Below are positions 7,900 to 16,895 of a DNA stretch of 64,000 bases, piece by piece. The position numbers and the translations under genes were made by a program. The DNA lies in the NCBI GenBank assembly GCA_964563135.1, contig CAZLWV010000009.1, positions 20,413 to 84,412 of the forward strand, written 5' to 3'. The notes beneath the pieces are model-generated. The model did no database searches, was not told the origin of the DNA, and worked only from the letters and a program-made list of their open reading frames with translations. The stretch is from JAAYAY01 sp964563135 (GTDB lineage: Bacteria; Planctomycetota; Planctomycetia; Pirellulales; Thermoguttaceae). Each line of letters opens with the position of its first letter. Positions within the stretch are counted from its first letter, which is position 1.

Positions 7900-10401
7900 T
7901 CAACCGCCGCACTGTTTGAGAAGGGCCAGGAAGTCGGCCTTCAGTTTCGGACCGCCCAGATCGGGATGAAGAAGTTGTACGAGTGTGATGACCTTGATTG
8001 CCTGCTCTGAGTTTCCCAGGCGGTAGTGCAACAGGGCGATCGAGTACTTGGCGCGGTACCAGCGGGGTGTTGCCTCGGGCGAACGTTTTTCGATCGTTCG
8101 CCAGAGGGCCAGTGCCCGTTCCGCGGAACGCCGATCGTCGGCCTGTGCCAGCATGGTGGCCAGTTCTTCCTGCACCGCGCCGTCGTCCGGACGTTTCTCG
8201 GCAAGCTGTTCGTAGGCGGCCAGCGCGTTGGCCGTTTGTCCTGCATCTCGAAGTGCTCCCGCCCAGAGCCGTTGGACGGCCGGAAGCTGCTCGGCCGTAA
8301 GCAGGTTGCCCTGCCGTTGAAGGAGCTTGACGGTCTGCAACTGAAGGTTGGCCAGTTGACTGCGAACCGCCGGATCGGCCTCCTCGCCAAGCCGACCCAG
8401 ACTTTCGAGCACGCCCAGAAGCCGATCCGTCGATCCGCCGGAGACTTGATCGAGAATGGCGGTTGCTTCGGGTAGCCGCCCCTGGCCGGCCAGGGCGCAC
8501 ACCCGCAATGACTGGGCGGCCGACTGCCACGCCTGCGGGGCGTCCGTTGCACCGCGGAGCGCCGCCACCAGAATCGCTTCCGCCCGAACGAAGCCTTGAG
8601 ACTTGTCGTGAAGCCAGAACTCGGCAGCATTCAGCACCGCCTGCTGGGCAAGGGGACTCCACCGCTGCGGCGGCTGTCCCTCGGGAGACAAGACGAGCGA
8701 TTCAAACCAACGGGCGGCTTCCACGGCGATCGGGTCCACCGGCTGGCCGGCGCCGCGTGCCTCCTTCAGCCGGTTCCGGTAGCACTCGTGGACCGCCTGA
8801 GCCGCTTTTTCGAAACGCTCGGAGTTCGGGGCAATCTGCTTGAAGAGCTCGATGGCCCCGTCCCATTGCGAGCGGGCTTGGCGCATCCGCGCCAATTGCC
8901 AGCGCACGTGGTCGGCGGTGGCTTTGTCGGGCCAATGCTGCAGATGTTCCTCGAGGAGCTCGACGTAGGCGTCCAGCGTGCCCGGATCTCCGGATCGAGC
9001 TATTTCCGCGGCCTCCTGGATCGCCAGTTGATGGGTTTCGGCGGCCTTGACGTTGGTGACATGCTCTGCGGCAAGACTCCGGTAGCGCCGGAGCGCCTCG
9101 GCATGCCGTCCGCGCTGACGCTCGACGGTGGCTGCGAGAAAGGCGTATTCAAAGGCCCGATTCGAATCGTTCTGCTGCCGGGCCAAGTCGGCCGCCTCGT
9201 CGTAGGTGGTGAGGGCCTCGTCGAATTGGCCGCTCAGGTAGGCACTTTCCGCGGCGTGTGCCCACATCTCCAGACTGCCACCCCCCGGTGCCGACTTGAG
9301 CGATCCGGCCACGAGCAGTTTCGCCCGTCGGCTCCAGTACGGGCCATGCGTCGCGGCGATCTGGTCGGCCAGATCGCCGGCGGCCTTCTGCCATGATTGG
9401 GCCGCGTCGGTCTGCTTGCCCGTCTCTGCGGCCCGCCAGGCGGCCAGCGCCGTCTCCAGCTTGGCGAAATCGAGTTCAGGCGTCGATAGCCCCCGCACCT
9501 GATTGGCCTCGGCCGCGGCAACGTCCAGCTTGCCGGCAGCCAGCGCCAACCGGATGCGTTCGGCCTTGAGCCGGTCGGCCATCTCTCCCGCCGGTTGCAG
9601 GGTCGCCGCCGCTTCGATCAGTCGGGCCGCACCCGCATGGTCCTTGAGAAGCCGCAGACACACGATCTCCTCGATCCGGCTCGGCCAGGTGAGCGGTTCC
9701 TTCAGGTCGAGCCGGGCGAGCCCACCGAGCAACTCGACCGCCTGGTTCAACGCATCGGCGCGGTCGGGGCTGTCCTCGGGATAGCACAAGGCCTGGTTCC
9801 GCAGCGCTCGGGCCGTCTGATACCGAATCTGCTTCTGCAGCGTTGCCAGTTGATGCACGGTCAGTTCGCCCGGCGTTTCGCTCTGCTGCCTCCCCGGCAT
9901 GCTGCGTTCCCGCAGCGTGTTGGCCACCTGGCGGGCCAGCTCGCTGAGGGCGCGCAGGGCGTCGCGCAACAGGTCGCGAGCCTCCTCGGTTCGCTCCTGG
10001 CCATCGGCAAGCACCTCCGCCTCCTGCCGCCCCAGTTCACCCCGCGTAACCTGGGCGAGAGCACCCTGGGTCCGGACCAGGAGGAGCCGGGGATGATCGG
10101 GATAGCGATCGGCAAACTGGTCCGTTACCTCCCATGCACGCCGCCAGTAGGCTTCCCGCTCTTCCAGAGGTGCATACAAGGCCCGATCGATCAGCGTCAC
10201 CGACAGCTCCACAACCAGCTCCGACCGGTCGACTTCGGAGATGCCCTCCTCTTTCAGCCGGCTCATGCAGTAGTCCTCGGCCAGTTGGAAGAGGTGGCGG
10301 GACCTCAAGCCCCCCAGGAATTCGGCATCGCGAGAGTCGCCTGCCGCTGCAGAACCGACAAGCAGTGCCAGCCATGCCGCCAGGATCCCTCCCACGCACA
10401 T
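7900..10401 (-). CDS. Large secreted TPR-repeat protein, last gene of Exb operon
   Basis: The product has about 833 residues if it starts at ATG 10401, which opens directly on a hydrophobic segment (MCVGGILAAWLALLVGS). GTG 10434 would add a basic n-region, and ATG 10623 is also in frame, but the residues between 10623 and 10434 look like non-coding composition. The mature protein is almost entirely alpha-helical and full of degenerate TPR units, for example YLSGQFDEALTTYDEAADLA and repeats near the C-terminus (NALAAYEQLAEKRPDDG, YRLGNSEQAIKV). It has no catalytic motif. It follows the second ExbD gene of the operon after about 255 bases. By analogy with Tol-Pal systems, where YbgF/CpoB is a periplasmic TPR partner, it could be the periplasmic scaffold of the Exb machine; this is inference. 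Confidence 0.85.
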   Translation of the reverse strand: MCVGGILAAWLALLVGSAAAGDSRDAEFLGGLRSRHLFQLAEDYCMSRLKEEGISEVDRSELVVELSVTLIDRALYAPLEEREAYWRRAWEVTDQFADRYPDHPRLLLVRTQGALAQVTRGELGRQEAEVLADGQERTEEARDLLRDALRALSELARQVANTLRERSMPGRQQSETPGELTVHQLATLQKQIRYQTARALRNQALCYPEDSPDRADALNQAVELLGGLARLDLKEPLTWPSRIEEIVCLRLLKDHAGAARLIEAAATLQPAGEMADRLKAERIRLALAAGKLDVAAAEANQVRGLSTPELDFAKLETALAAWRAAETGKQTDAAQSWQKAAGDLADQIAATHGPYWSRRAKLLVAGSLKSAPGGGSLEMWAHAAESAYLSGQFDEALTTYDEAADLARQQNDSNRAFEYAFLAATVERQRGRHAEALRRYRSLAAEHVTNVKAAETHQLAIQEAAEIARSGDPGTLDAYVELLEEHLQHWPDKATADHVRWQLARMRQARSQWDGAIELFKQIAPNSERFEKAAQAVHECYRNRLKEARGAGQPVDPIAVEAARWFESLVLSPEGQPPQRWSPLAQQAVLNAAEFWLHDKSQGFVRAEAILVAALRGATDAPQAWQSAAQSLRVCALAGQGRLPEATAILDQVSGGSTDRLLGVLESLGRLGEEADPAVRSQLANLQLQTVKLLQRQGNLLTAEQLPAVQRLWAGALRDAGQTANALAAYEQLAEKRPDDGAVQEELATMLAQADDRRSAERALALWRTIEKRSPEATPRWYRAKYSIALLHYRLGNSEQAIKVITLVQLLHPDLGGPKLKADFLALLKQCGG

Positions 10402-10656
10402 GCCGCGGCGGCATGCCCCGCTGCTCCTCGACACTCCGCCGGCAGGGATCGGATATCGACCCTCGGCCTTCGATCGAGGCACGGTCGATGCTGCCCGCTG
10501 CCGCGATCGATACCGGCAGCCGCCAGGCCCGGCAATCCGGGTCCGCCCGGCGCCCTCGGCCGCATCTGGCTGCTTCCCCGCCCCGGGCGGGTCGCGGTCT
10601 TCCCAGTTGCCCACAGTCATCATTGTTCCGCCGGTCTGGTGTGCGAAGGCAGATTC

Positions 10657-11106
10657 TCACGATCCTGCGGCCGCGACAAACTGGATCTTCTCCAGCCCGA
10701 TCCGGCGGCAGAGATCGTAAACGTCGATCACGTTCTCCATGGGCACCACCCCTTCCACGTCGAGCCTCACCGGCAGGTCGGCCTGGAGGCCTGCCACGGC
10801 CGACAACACCCCTTCGACCTGGCCGAGCTGCTCGTACTGGCGCTGGTTGATCTCCCACCGCGGCCGCCCCTCGCGCCACAGAATCTTGACCACAACCTCG
10901 TCGAGGTCTTCTTCGAGCGGATCGATCTGGACCGCCTGGCTCGTGCTCCCAGGCAGCGAGATGTTGGTCGGCAGCACCTCCTCCGGCGTCTGGAAACTCG
11001 ACGTGGCAAGGAAGAAGATCATCAGTTGAAAGATCACGTCGATCATCGGCGTCATCGGGATGTCCATCGACTGCCGATCGTTCTGGTGACGGGAAGGTAC
11101 TCGCAT
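10657..11106 (-). CDS. ExbD/TolR family biopolymer transport protein (second copy)
   Basis: This 149-residue protein has ExbD/TolR architecture: a short cytoplasmic N-terminus, one transmembrane helix at about 21-38 (PMIDVIFQLMIFFLATSS) and a periplasmic domain. The Asp in PMIDV sits at the membrane entry and matches the essential proton-path Asp of ExbD/TolR. The periplasmic part carries an acidic stretch (DPLEEDLDEVVVK) and a TolR-like C-terminal fold. It lies just downstream of another ExbD gene (stop at 11128; gap 21 bases) and an ExbB gene, so the three form an ion-channel module with two different ExbD subunits. Paired ExbD genes behind one ExbB gene are frequent in planctomycetes. Confidence 0.93.
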   Translation of the reverse strand: MRVPSRHQNDRQSMDIPMTPMIDVIFQLMIFFLATSSFQTPEEVLPTNISLPGSTSQAVQIDPLEEDLDEVVVKILWREGRPRWEINQRQYEQLGQVEGVLSAVAGLQADLPVRLDVEGVVPMENVIDVYDLCRRIGLEKIQFVAAAGS

Positions 11107-11127
11107 CGCAGGACAGGGTTCGAGGTT

Positions 11128-11571
11128 CTATCGGCTCTTGTTGACCACGGCAAACTTCACGTTCCAGATCCCGCTGCGGGCGCAGGCCAGCAGGATGGGC
11201 TCGACGGCGCGATACGGTACGTTGCGGTCGGTGCGGATGCGAACCTCCAGGGGGCGTTTGCTGCCGTCCGCCTGCGATCTCCGGGCCTCGTAGTCGAGGA
11301 GCGATCCCAGTCGCGCCGGTTCGATCGCCTGGCTTCCTGCCAGGATCTGCGTCTCCGAAAGAACGTTGATCACCAGGCGCCGAACGTCTTCCTGCTCTTC
11401 GACCCGGTTGCCGCTGGTCGCATCGGGCAGGTCGACGGTCACCTGGGTTTCCTGCTGGGCCATGTGGCTCGAAACCAGGAAGAAGATGATCAATTGAAAC
11501 ACGACGTCGATCATGGGCGTCATGTTGAAGCCGATGCTTCCTCGGCCGAGGTTCGTCGGGGTGCGCATCAT
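11128..11571 (-). CDS. ExbD/TolR family biopolymer transport protein (first copy)
   Basis: The product has 147 residues and starts with tandem ATG codons at 11571. Its start overlaps the stop of the upstream ExbB gene by four bases (ATGA), which points to translational coupling and fixed stoichiometry. A transmembrane helix spans about 18-36 with the conserved Asp in TPMIDVVFQLIIFFL. The periplasmic domain includes VTVDLP and ends IWNVKFAVVNKSR, typical of ExbD. It differs clearly from the second copy in the periplasmic half, which suggests two non-redundant subunits rather than a recent duplication. Confidence 0.94.
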   Translation of the reverse strand: MMRTPTNLGRGSIGFNMTPMIDVVFQLIIFFLVSSHMAQQETQVTVDLPDATSGNRVEEQEDVRRLVINVLSETQILAGSQAIEPARLGSLLDYEARRSQADGSKRPLEVRIRTDRNVPYRAVEPILLACARSGIWNVKFAVVNKSR

Positions 11572-12452
11572 GTGCCTCCTTCGACGGGCGGAGGCGCAGG
11601 AGCGGGTGGAATATTCTGGGGCGGCGAGGCCGGGCGAGCCTGCCTGGCGCGCATGCGCTTCATCGGGGCCACAACATGTTGCACGGTGTACACGACTTCC
11701 GTCACCAGGTGGTCGATCCGATTGCGAAACACCGCGAACGCGCCCAGGGCAGGAATGGCCACCACCAGCCCTTCCACCGTCGTCACCAGCGCCAGGTAAA
11801 TTCCCTCCGCCAGGTCGGCGGCGCGGGCGGCGCCCTGCGACTCCGCCAGTTCGCGAAACGCGTAGATCATGCCGACCACCGTGCCCAGCAGGCCAAGCAT
11901 GGGCGCGATATTCCCGATCACCGACAGGTACTCGATCTTGCGGAACAATCGCGAAGCCTGCTCGGCCGTTGCGTCTTCGATCGCCTTCTCCACCGCCGGC
12001 CAACCCCCGTCGACCTCGGCAAAACCGGCCCGAAGCACGAACGAGAGAAAACTGGGCTGCATCTGGCATGCCTGGTCGGCCGGGCCCAGTTTGCCCGCCG
12101 CCAACAACTGCCGGACCTCTTCATCCAGCCCCGGCGGCATGAGCACCGGCGCCCGGAGCGTCAAAACGTGTTCAATGACCAGCGCTACGGCTGCGATCGA
12201 AAGCAGAATGATCAACAGCCCGATGGAACCGCTGGCTTCCAGAAACTGGAAGAACCCCCACTGCTGCCGTTCGGGTTGCGCTGCGGTGTCGGAAGGGCCG
12301 GCAGGAGGCACGGGCGAGGGCGATTCCGCTGGCGCATCCATGGCCGGAGCCAGCGGCGCCGGCACCGGTTGTTCGGCGCCTCCGGCCACCCGAATCCATA
12401 CCAGGCCGACCAGCAGCCACACAAGCGCAAGAGCGGCAGACTTCCGATCCAT
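11568..12452 (-). CDS. MotA/TolQ/ExbB proton channel family protein
   Basis: This 294-residue inner-membrane protein belongs to the ExbB/TolQ/MotA stator family that couples ion flow to mechanical work. The start at 12452 is chosen because it begins an N-terminal membrane or signal segment (SAALALVWLLVGLVWI); the longer frame to 12551 adds only basic, non-coding-looking sequence. After a Pro-rich linker three helices follow: about 74-96 (IGLLIILLSIAAVALVIEH), about 175-203 (IGNIAPMLGLLGTVVGMIYA) and about 221-246 (YLALVTTVEGLVVAIPALGA). The last two carry the classic ExbB signature. The N-terminal extra segment with Pro/Ala linker is a feature of planctomycete versions. Its stop is fused by ATGA to the first ExbD gene. 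Confidence 0.94.
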   Translation of the reverse strand: MDRKSAALALVWLLVGLVWIRVAGGAEQPVPAPLAPAMDAPAESPSPVPPAGPSDTAAQPERQQWGFFQFLEASGSIGLLIILLSIAAVALVIEHVLTLRAPVLMPPGLDEEVRQLLAAGKLGPADQACQMQPSFLSFVLRAGFAEVDGGWPAVEKAIEDATAEQASRLFRKIEYLSVIGNIAPMLGLLGTVVGMIYAFRELAESQGAARAADLAEGIYLALVTTVEGLVVAIPALGAFAVFRNRIDHLVTEVVYTVQHVVAPMKRMRARQARPASPPQNIPPAPAPPPVEGGT

Positions 12453-12666
12453 CGATCTCAACGGTCTATTCCTTCCTGAAAGCAGGCCACGAACGATTCG
12501 CGTCCGCGGGACACTCGCCCTCGGTTCCGCGGCAGATCTGCAGGCGTTCATCCCAGGGCTCTGTCACAGCCAAGAATTGGGATCGAGACTGCGGAACGAC
12601 TCGGCGATTGTCGCATGATTCTACTCCATTCATCCCAGGATCAGGCGGTGACAAAGCACTGGGTTC

Positions 12667-13707
12667 CTAGGGCGGCAGCGGCGGTGTCATCCGACTCTGC
12701 GCTTCCCCAACCAAGGGCGATTCCGGATAGTCCCGAACCAGTTCGCCGTAAAGACGACCTGCTTCGTCGTGACGTTCGAGTTTGTCCAGGGCCATGGCGG
12801 CGTCGAGAAGCGACCGAGACGCAAGTTCACGATGCTCCGGATAGAGCACGGCAATTCGCACCAGTGTAAATGCAGCCTTCTCCCACTCCTGATTGCGGGC
12901 CCAGCCCTGACCGACCACGTAGTAGGGCCCGGGGCGGAGTTGTGCCGGCATGTCGTTGATCATTTCCTGCCACCGGCCCACCTGCTCGGCCCCCGTGGTA
13001 ATCACCGTCGCCCGCCACGCCTGTGCCCGGGCCAGACAAGCCACGTTCTCGTCGTCCGACTGGGAGAGGGCCTGCAGCCTGGCCATGGCCAGGCTGCCGT
13101 GATCGGTTTGGAGCAGGTAACTGGCGCCGAGCAGAACCGCGGCCGGCATGGCTTCGTCGCGGAGCCACGCCTTGGCATCCGGAACGACCGCCCGCGACTG
13201 GAAGGAGCCGTGCCACAGCAGCGGGATGCAGTCGAAATAGGGAGTCCCCGGATCGGACCGCACCAGCAGCAGGAATTCCTCCGCGGCCGTATTCACCTGC
13301 CCCAGGGCCCGGTAACACCACACGATCCGGGCCGTGATCTCCCGTTTCACCCAGCCTCGCGGTTCCTGGTCCCGGGCTCGACGATAGGCGGCGAGCGCTC
13401 CCGGGAAATCGCCCGTCTTGTACAGCGAATCCCCCTGCAACTGCGATTCCGTCCGCCGTGTCTCAATGCGTTGGACCAACCGGTTCCCCAGCGTCCGGAC
13501 TTTCCCCGCGGCCTCGATCGTCACGCCGGCGCTCGAATAATCAACCACTCTGCCCTCGACCGATACGTATCCCTCGGAAGAAGTCGAACTGGAAAGGTAG
13601 ACCGTGTCCTGCGCCGCCGTGCAGCGAGCGTGGCAGACGACTGCCAACCAGAAGGCGGCCCGCCAGGCGGCAGTCCGAGCCGCCCGGCACTCCTGCCGTC
13701 CCTTCAT
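12667..13707 (-). CDS. Secreted TPR protein, second gene of Exb operon
   Basis: The product has 346 residues from ATG 13707, which gives a signal peptide (basic n-region, AAFWLAVVCHARC core). The mature N-terminus has a small beta-rich module (VYLSSSTSSEGYVSVEGRVV), followed by helical TPR-like units such as DSLYKTGDFPGALAAYRRAR and a C-terminal unit AMALDKLERHDEAGRLYGEL. No catalytic motif is visible. It begins 42 bases after the VWA gene stop and precedes the ExbB gene by 214 bases. A second small periplasmic TPR protein in the same operon as the large one suggests a multi-protein periplasmic assembly around the Exb channel. Function unknown. Confidence 0.85.
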   Translation of the reverse strand: MKGRQECRAARTAAWRAAFWLAVVCHARCTAAQDTVYLSSSTSSEGYVSVEGRVVDYSSAGVTIEAAGKVRTLGNRLVQRIETRRTESQLQGDSLYKTGDFPGALAAYRRARDQEPRGWVKREITARIVWCYRALGQVNTAAEEFLLLVRSDPGTPYFDCIPLLWHGSFQSRAVVPDAKAWLRDEAMPAAVLLGASYLLQTDHGSLAMARLQALSQSDDENVACLARAQAWRATVITTGAEQVGRWQEMINDMPAQLRPGPYYVVGQGWARNQEWEKAAFTLVRIAVLYPEHRELASRSLLDAAMALDKLERHDEAGRLYGELVRDYPESPLVGEAQSRMTPPLPP

Positions 13708-13749
13708 GGATGGATGTCTTGGCGTCGAAGGGGGCACGTTCCGGGTACC

Positions 13750-14766
13750 TCACTTGGCTGGCGTCAGGCCCAGTTTCGTAATATCGCGATACGCGTACTG
13801 TCCGCCGTTCTGCCGCGCGAGCTTCTCCAGAAAGTTGTCCCGCCTCTGTTGCGGCCCGATGCCGAACTCAATGGCGTTGATCTGGATTCCCGCGGCCTGA
13901 CGCTGGATCTCGTAGAGCTGCCGCCCGCTGAGTTGCGGGTCGTTCGCGTCCGTCAGAAAGAAGATCACGTCGGGCTGCATACGAATGGCCAGCTTGAGCG
14001 CCGCTTCGTGCTCCGTTCGGCCAAACGGCGTGATGGAACCGATGAACCGCCGTGCCCTCTCCTTGTTCTGTTCGGTGGCAAAAGCCAGTTTTCCTGTCTG
14101 ACCGGATGGATTGAACGGTTGCGGTCTCTCGTTGTAGAAGACGATCTGGAACTGATGCATTTCGCCAAGACTGTCGAGGCTGGCAATCATCTCAGCCTTG
14201 GCGAAGTCCAAGGGGCTGCGCCCCGAACCCTCCATGCTCGTCGATCGGTCGAAGACGTAGACGAACTTCGTACCCACGCCCTGGGTACCAAATACATTCA
14301 CGGTCGCCTTGCCGCCGAGACCTCCGGCACCGGCGGGTCCGCCACGGGCCGCCCCCGCCTGCAGGGGGCCGCCGGCCTCGACCGTTCCCGGTCCGATCAG
14401 CCCGGCGGCTTTGGGCAGCAACTTGCTCGGGTCCTCGATCGAACCGTCGCTCGCGGCTTCGGCCAGAAGATCGCTTGAACTGAGCCCCCCCTCTGCGGCC
14501 GCCTCGGTCTGGCCAGTGGGATCGGCACTCTCGGCCTCCGACTGGTAGAACTCGGTCTCCCCCTGCGTATGTTTCACAGCGATTCCCACCGCCGCCGACC
14601 GCTCCGTGGTGGCACCGCGCGGCGGCGCATGACGCAGCGCCACCGTGAGCACCAGCAAGATCACGGCATGGAACACCATCGATCCCAGCCAGGAGGGGAT
14701 CTCCGGGCGTCGGAGCGGGGCCCGCGACGGTGTGCCAATCGGGGGTGAAGTGGCGGGGCTGGACAT
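13750..14766 (-). CDS. Membrane-anchored VWA-domain protein, first gene of Exb operon
   Basis: This 338-residue protein has one transmembrane helix at about 29-44 (SMVFHAVILLVLTVAL), a long low-complexity Gly/Ala-rich linker and a C-terminal VWA domain. The topology (short basic N-terminus, one helix, flexible linker, folded domain) resembles TonB, which also works with ExbB/ExbD, but the end domain is VWA rather than TonB_C. The MIDAS motif is D173-R-S175-T-S177, and the later metal-site loops (FFLTDANDP) are present, so metal-dependent ligand binding looks intact. A near-consensus promoter lies 43-71 bases upstream. It probably bridges the membrane channel to a periplasmic partner; this is inference. 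Confidence 0.9.
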   Translation of the reverse strand: MSSPATSPPIGTPSRAPLRRPEIPSWLGSMVFHAVILLVLTVALRHAPPRGATTERSAAVGIAVKHTQGETEFYQSEAESADPTGQTEAAAEGGLSSSDLLAEAASDGSIEDPSKLLPKAAGLIGPGTVEAGGPLQAGAARGGPAGAGGLGGKATVNVFGTQGVGTKFVYVFDRSTSMEGSGRSPLDFAKAEMIASLDSLGEMHQFQIVFYNERPQPFNPSGQTGKLAFATEQNKERARRFIGSITPFGRTEHEAALKLAIRMQPDVIFFLTDANDPQLSGRQLYEIQRQAAGIQINAIEFGIGPQQRRDNFLEKLARQNGGQYAYRDITKLGLTPAK

Positions 14767-14808
14767 ATACGAAAGGCTAAATGAGAAAAGCAGTTACGAC
14801 GCGCACGG

Positions 14809-14837
14809 ATTCTAGAAAAGGGGCCGGTCCGAGTCAA
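14809..14837 (-). promoter_or_regulatory. Strong sigma-70-type promoter of the VWA-TPR-ExbBDD-TPR operon
   Basis: Minus strand: TTGACT (14837-14832), a 17-base spacer and TAGAAT (14814-14809). It is close to consensus in both boxes with ideal spacing and lies just upstream of the VWA gene start at 14766, giving a leader of about 36 bases. Confidence 0.6.
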
Positions 14838-14979
14838 CGGGAGTCCCGTGGAACTGCCGCTGAGGCCGGCGGAGTCATGCCAGCAGGTTTCATCCGCTGT
14901 CCATTGTAGTTGTTCTTGAACCGATCCGGGCCCAACCGGGCTTTTGCAGGGCACGCTAGGATGATCGCCAGGCTCGCTC

Positions 14980-14985
14980 TATAAT
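14980..14985 (+). promoter_or_regulatory. Consensus -10 box (TATAAT) upstream of def
   Basis: A perfect TATAAT lies 27 bases before the def start. No good -35 is visible at 16-18 bases. Transcription would begin near 14992 with a leader of about 20 bases. Confidence 0.4.
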
Positions 14986-15012
14986 GGTTTGCTTGGCCAC
15001 TTTAGGGAGAAC

Positions 15013-15600
15013 ATGTGCGTGCAGATCATCAAATACCCCCACCCAACGCTCCGTCACAAGTCCAAACCGCTGAAACGTGTCGACCGTGCGCTGAAGATGA
15101 TTGTCGCCGAGATGTTCGAGCTCATGTACTCCCACGACGGGATTGGACTGGCCGCCAATCAAGTTGACCTTCCCTATCGGCTTTTCGTGATGAACGTCCA
15201 AGGCGATCCGTCCGCAGAGGGAGAGGCTTTGGCCTTCATCAATCCGGTGATTTCTCGCAAGTCAGGCTCTGCCGAGGCGAAGGAAGGTTGCCTAAGCTTT
15301 CCCGATATCTGGGCCCCGGTGCGGCGGCCGGAGAAGATTGTCGTGTCGGCCTACGGACTTGATGGGCAGCAGTTCAGCTTCGAGTTGGATGGCCTCTATG
15401 CTCGAGCTGTTCAGCACGAGACGGATCATCTGGACGGAGTGCTGTTCGTCGACCGGTTGAGCCCGGCCAACCAGCTTGCTGTGCGTGAGGACCTGGAAGA
15501 ACTCGTTCGGGAGTTCGAATCGTCACGGCGACTGGGAACCATCGATACCGACGAACAGATCGCGGCCCGGATCCAGGAGTTGGAAATGGCCAGAACCTGA
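15013..15600 (+). CDS. def: Peptide deformylase
   Basis: This 195-residue metalloenzyme removes the formyl group from the N-terminal Met of new proteins in the cytoplasm. All three family motifs are intact: GIGLAANQV (43-51), EGCLSFP with metal ligand Cys93, and HETDH (135-139) carrying two His ligands and the catalytic Glu. The start at 15013 follows AGGGAG and yields the typical MCVQIIKYPHPTLR opening; a TTG at 14989 in the same frame is less likely. The gene is followed 71 bases later by fmt, which adds the formyl group that Def removes; the def-fmt pair is a common bacterial operon. Confidence 0.97.
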   Translation: MCVQIIKYPHPTLRHKSKPLKRVDRALKMIVAEMFELMYSHDGIGLAANQVDLPYRLFVMNVQGDPSAEGEALAFINPVISRKSGSAEAKEGCLSFPDIWAPVRRPEKIVVSAYGLDGQQFSFELDGLYARAVQHETDHLDGVLFVDRLSPANQLAVREDLEELVREFESSRRLGTIDTDEQIAARIQELEMART

Positions 15601-15671
15601 GCCCCCCCTGCGAGGGCCATCCGCGGTGATAGCGCTGGTCCCGGCCGACGACGAAAAAGGCATCTACGGCT

Positions 15672-16637
15672 ATGCGATTGGTCATGATGGGTACGGGGCC
15701 CTTTGCCGTGCCGACATTCCGCGGTCTTTTCCACACCCACCACACGGTCGTTGCGCTGGTGACCGGACCCATCAAGCGGCGGGGTAGCCAGCCGATTGCC
15801 GTCAGCCCCATGCGCGATGTGGCTCACGAACACGGAGTGCAGATCTTCGATCCTGAGACCATCAACAGCCAGGAATCGATGGTCATGCTCCAACAGTGTG
15901 AGGCGGATCTCCATATTGTTTGCGACTATGGACAGATTCTCTCGCCCGAATGCCTGGCATCGGCTCGACTCGGCGGGATCAACCTGCACGCCTCCCTCCT
16001 GCCCAGGTATCGAGGCGCCGCCCCGATCAACTGGGCAATCTACAACGGGGACAGGGAAACCGGCGTCAGCGTCATCCACATGACCCCCCGAATCGACGCC
16101 GGTCCCGTCATTGCCCAAGGCCGCACGCCCATCGATCGGGAGGAGACTGCCGAGTCCTTGGAAACGCGGCTTTCCGAAATCGGAAGCTGGCTGATTCGAC
16201 GGGCAATCGACTCGCTCGAGGCGGGCAGCCTGGAAGCGTTGCCGCAGGATCCTGCCTTGGCCTCAAAGGCGCCTCGCTTGAAGAAGACCGATGGCCTGAT
16301 CAACTGGAATCGGCCTGGCGAGGCGATTCGCAACCAGATTCGTGCATTTCAGCCCTGGCCGAAAACCTACACGTTCTGGCACCGCTCCCAGGGGTGCCCC
16401 ATCCGACTGATCGTCGGCCCGGTCAAGGTGCTCGAGGGCCCACCATGCTCACCCTCGGGAACCGTGCTGGAGGCCTCGGAGGATCGGCTGGTAGTGGCAA
16501 CGGGCGACGGAAGGGTGGCTCTCACAAGCGTCCAGCCCGCCGGAAAACGGGTGATGAAGATTCACGAGTTTCTCCTGGGCTATCGCGTGGCGTGCGGCGA
16601 TCGTTTTGGGCCTGAGCCGGAACCCGTGCCGGTCTGA
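15672..16637 (+). CDS. fmt: Methionyl-tRNA formyltransferase
   Basis: This 321-residue enzyme transfers a formyl group from 10-formyltetrahydrofolate to Met-tRNAfMet before translation initiation. The N-terminal formyltransferase domain carries Asn104, His106 and Asp142 of the catalytic triad in NLHASLLPRYRGAAPIN and HMTPRIDAGPV. The C-terminal OB-like domain is present (PSGTVLEASEDRLVVATGDG). The length is normal. It lies in an apparent operon with def upstream. The ATG at 15672 encodes MRLVMMGTGPFAVP, the usual start of the family. Confidence 0.97.
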   Translation: MRLVMMGTGPFAVPTFRGLFHTHHTVVALVTGPIKRRGSQPIAVSPMRDVAHEHGVQIFDPETINSQESMVMLQQCEADLHIVCDYGQILSPECLASARLGGINLHASLLPRYRGAAPINWAIYNGDRETGVSVIHMTPRIDAGPVIAQGRTPIDREETAESLETRLSEIGSWLIRRAIDSLEAGSLEALPQDPALASKAPRLKKTDGLINWNRPGEAIRNQIRAFQPWPKTYTFWHRSQGCPIRLIVGPVKVLEGPPCSPSGTVLEASEDRLVVATGDGRVALTSVQPAGKRVMKIHEFLLGYRVACGDRFGPEPEPVPV

Positions 16638-16895
16638 GAAGTTGTTTCAACCTCCGAGTCGTCGAGTCCTTCCCAGAGACTCGCCAGGGGCGGGAGCAGG
16701 TCACTTCTCCCGAGCGGCAGTTCGTACGGGCCCCTCGGGGCTGCCTTGCAGGCATTGCCGTAGCAGTTGACCAGGGGGGCTGGCGGGTGCTACATTTCTG
16801 GGATACGGTGACCCCATCTGCGGGGCCAGTTGAGCAGGTACTCCTCCTGCGGCAGCCTAATGCCTAGGTGATTTTCCCTCCGGCTGCCACAGAGT

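Noticed and set aside
10402..10623. N-terminal extension of the large TPR protein to ATG 10623
   Set aside because: The added residues are Arg/Gly/Pro-rich and precede a hydrophobic signal segment, so a start near 10401-10434 is more likely.
9595..11799. Long plus-strand frame across the TPR and ExbD genes
   Set aside because: It overlaps three minus-strand genes with recognised families and coupling signals.
15511..15525. GTTCGAAT resembling a tRNA T-loop
   Set aside because: It lies inside def with no acceptor or anticodon stems around it.
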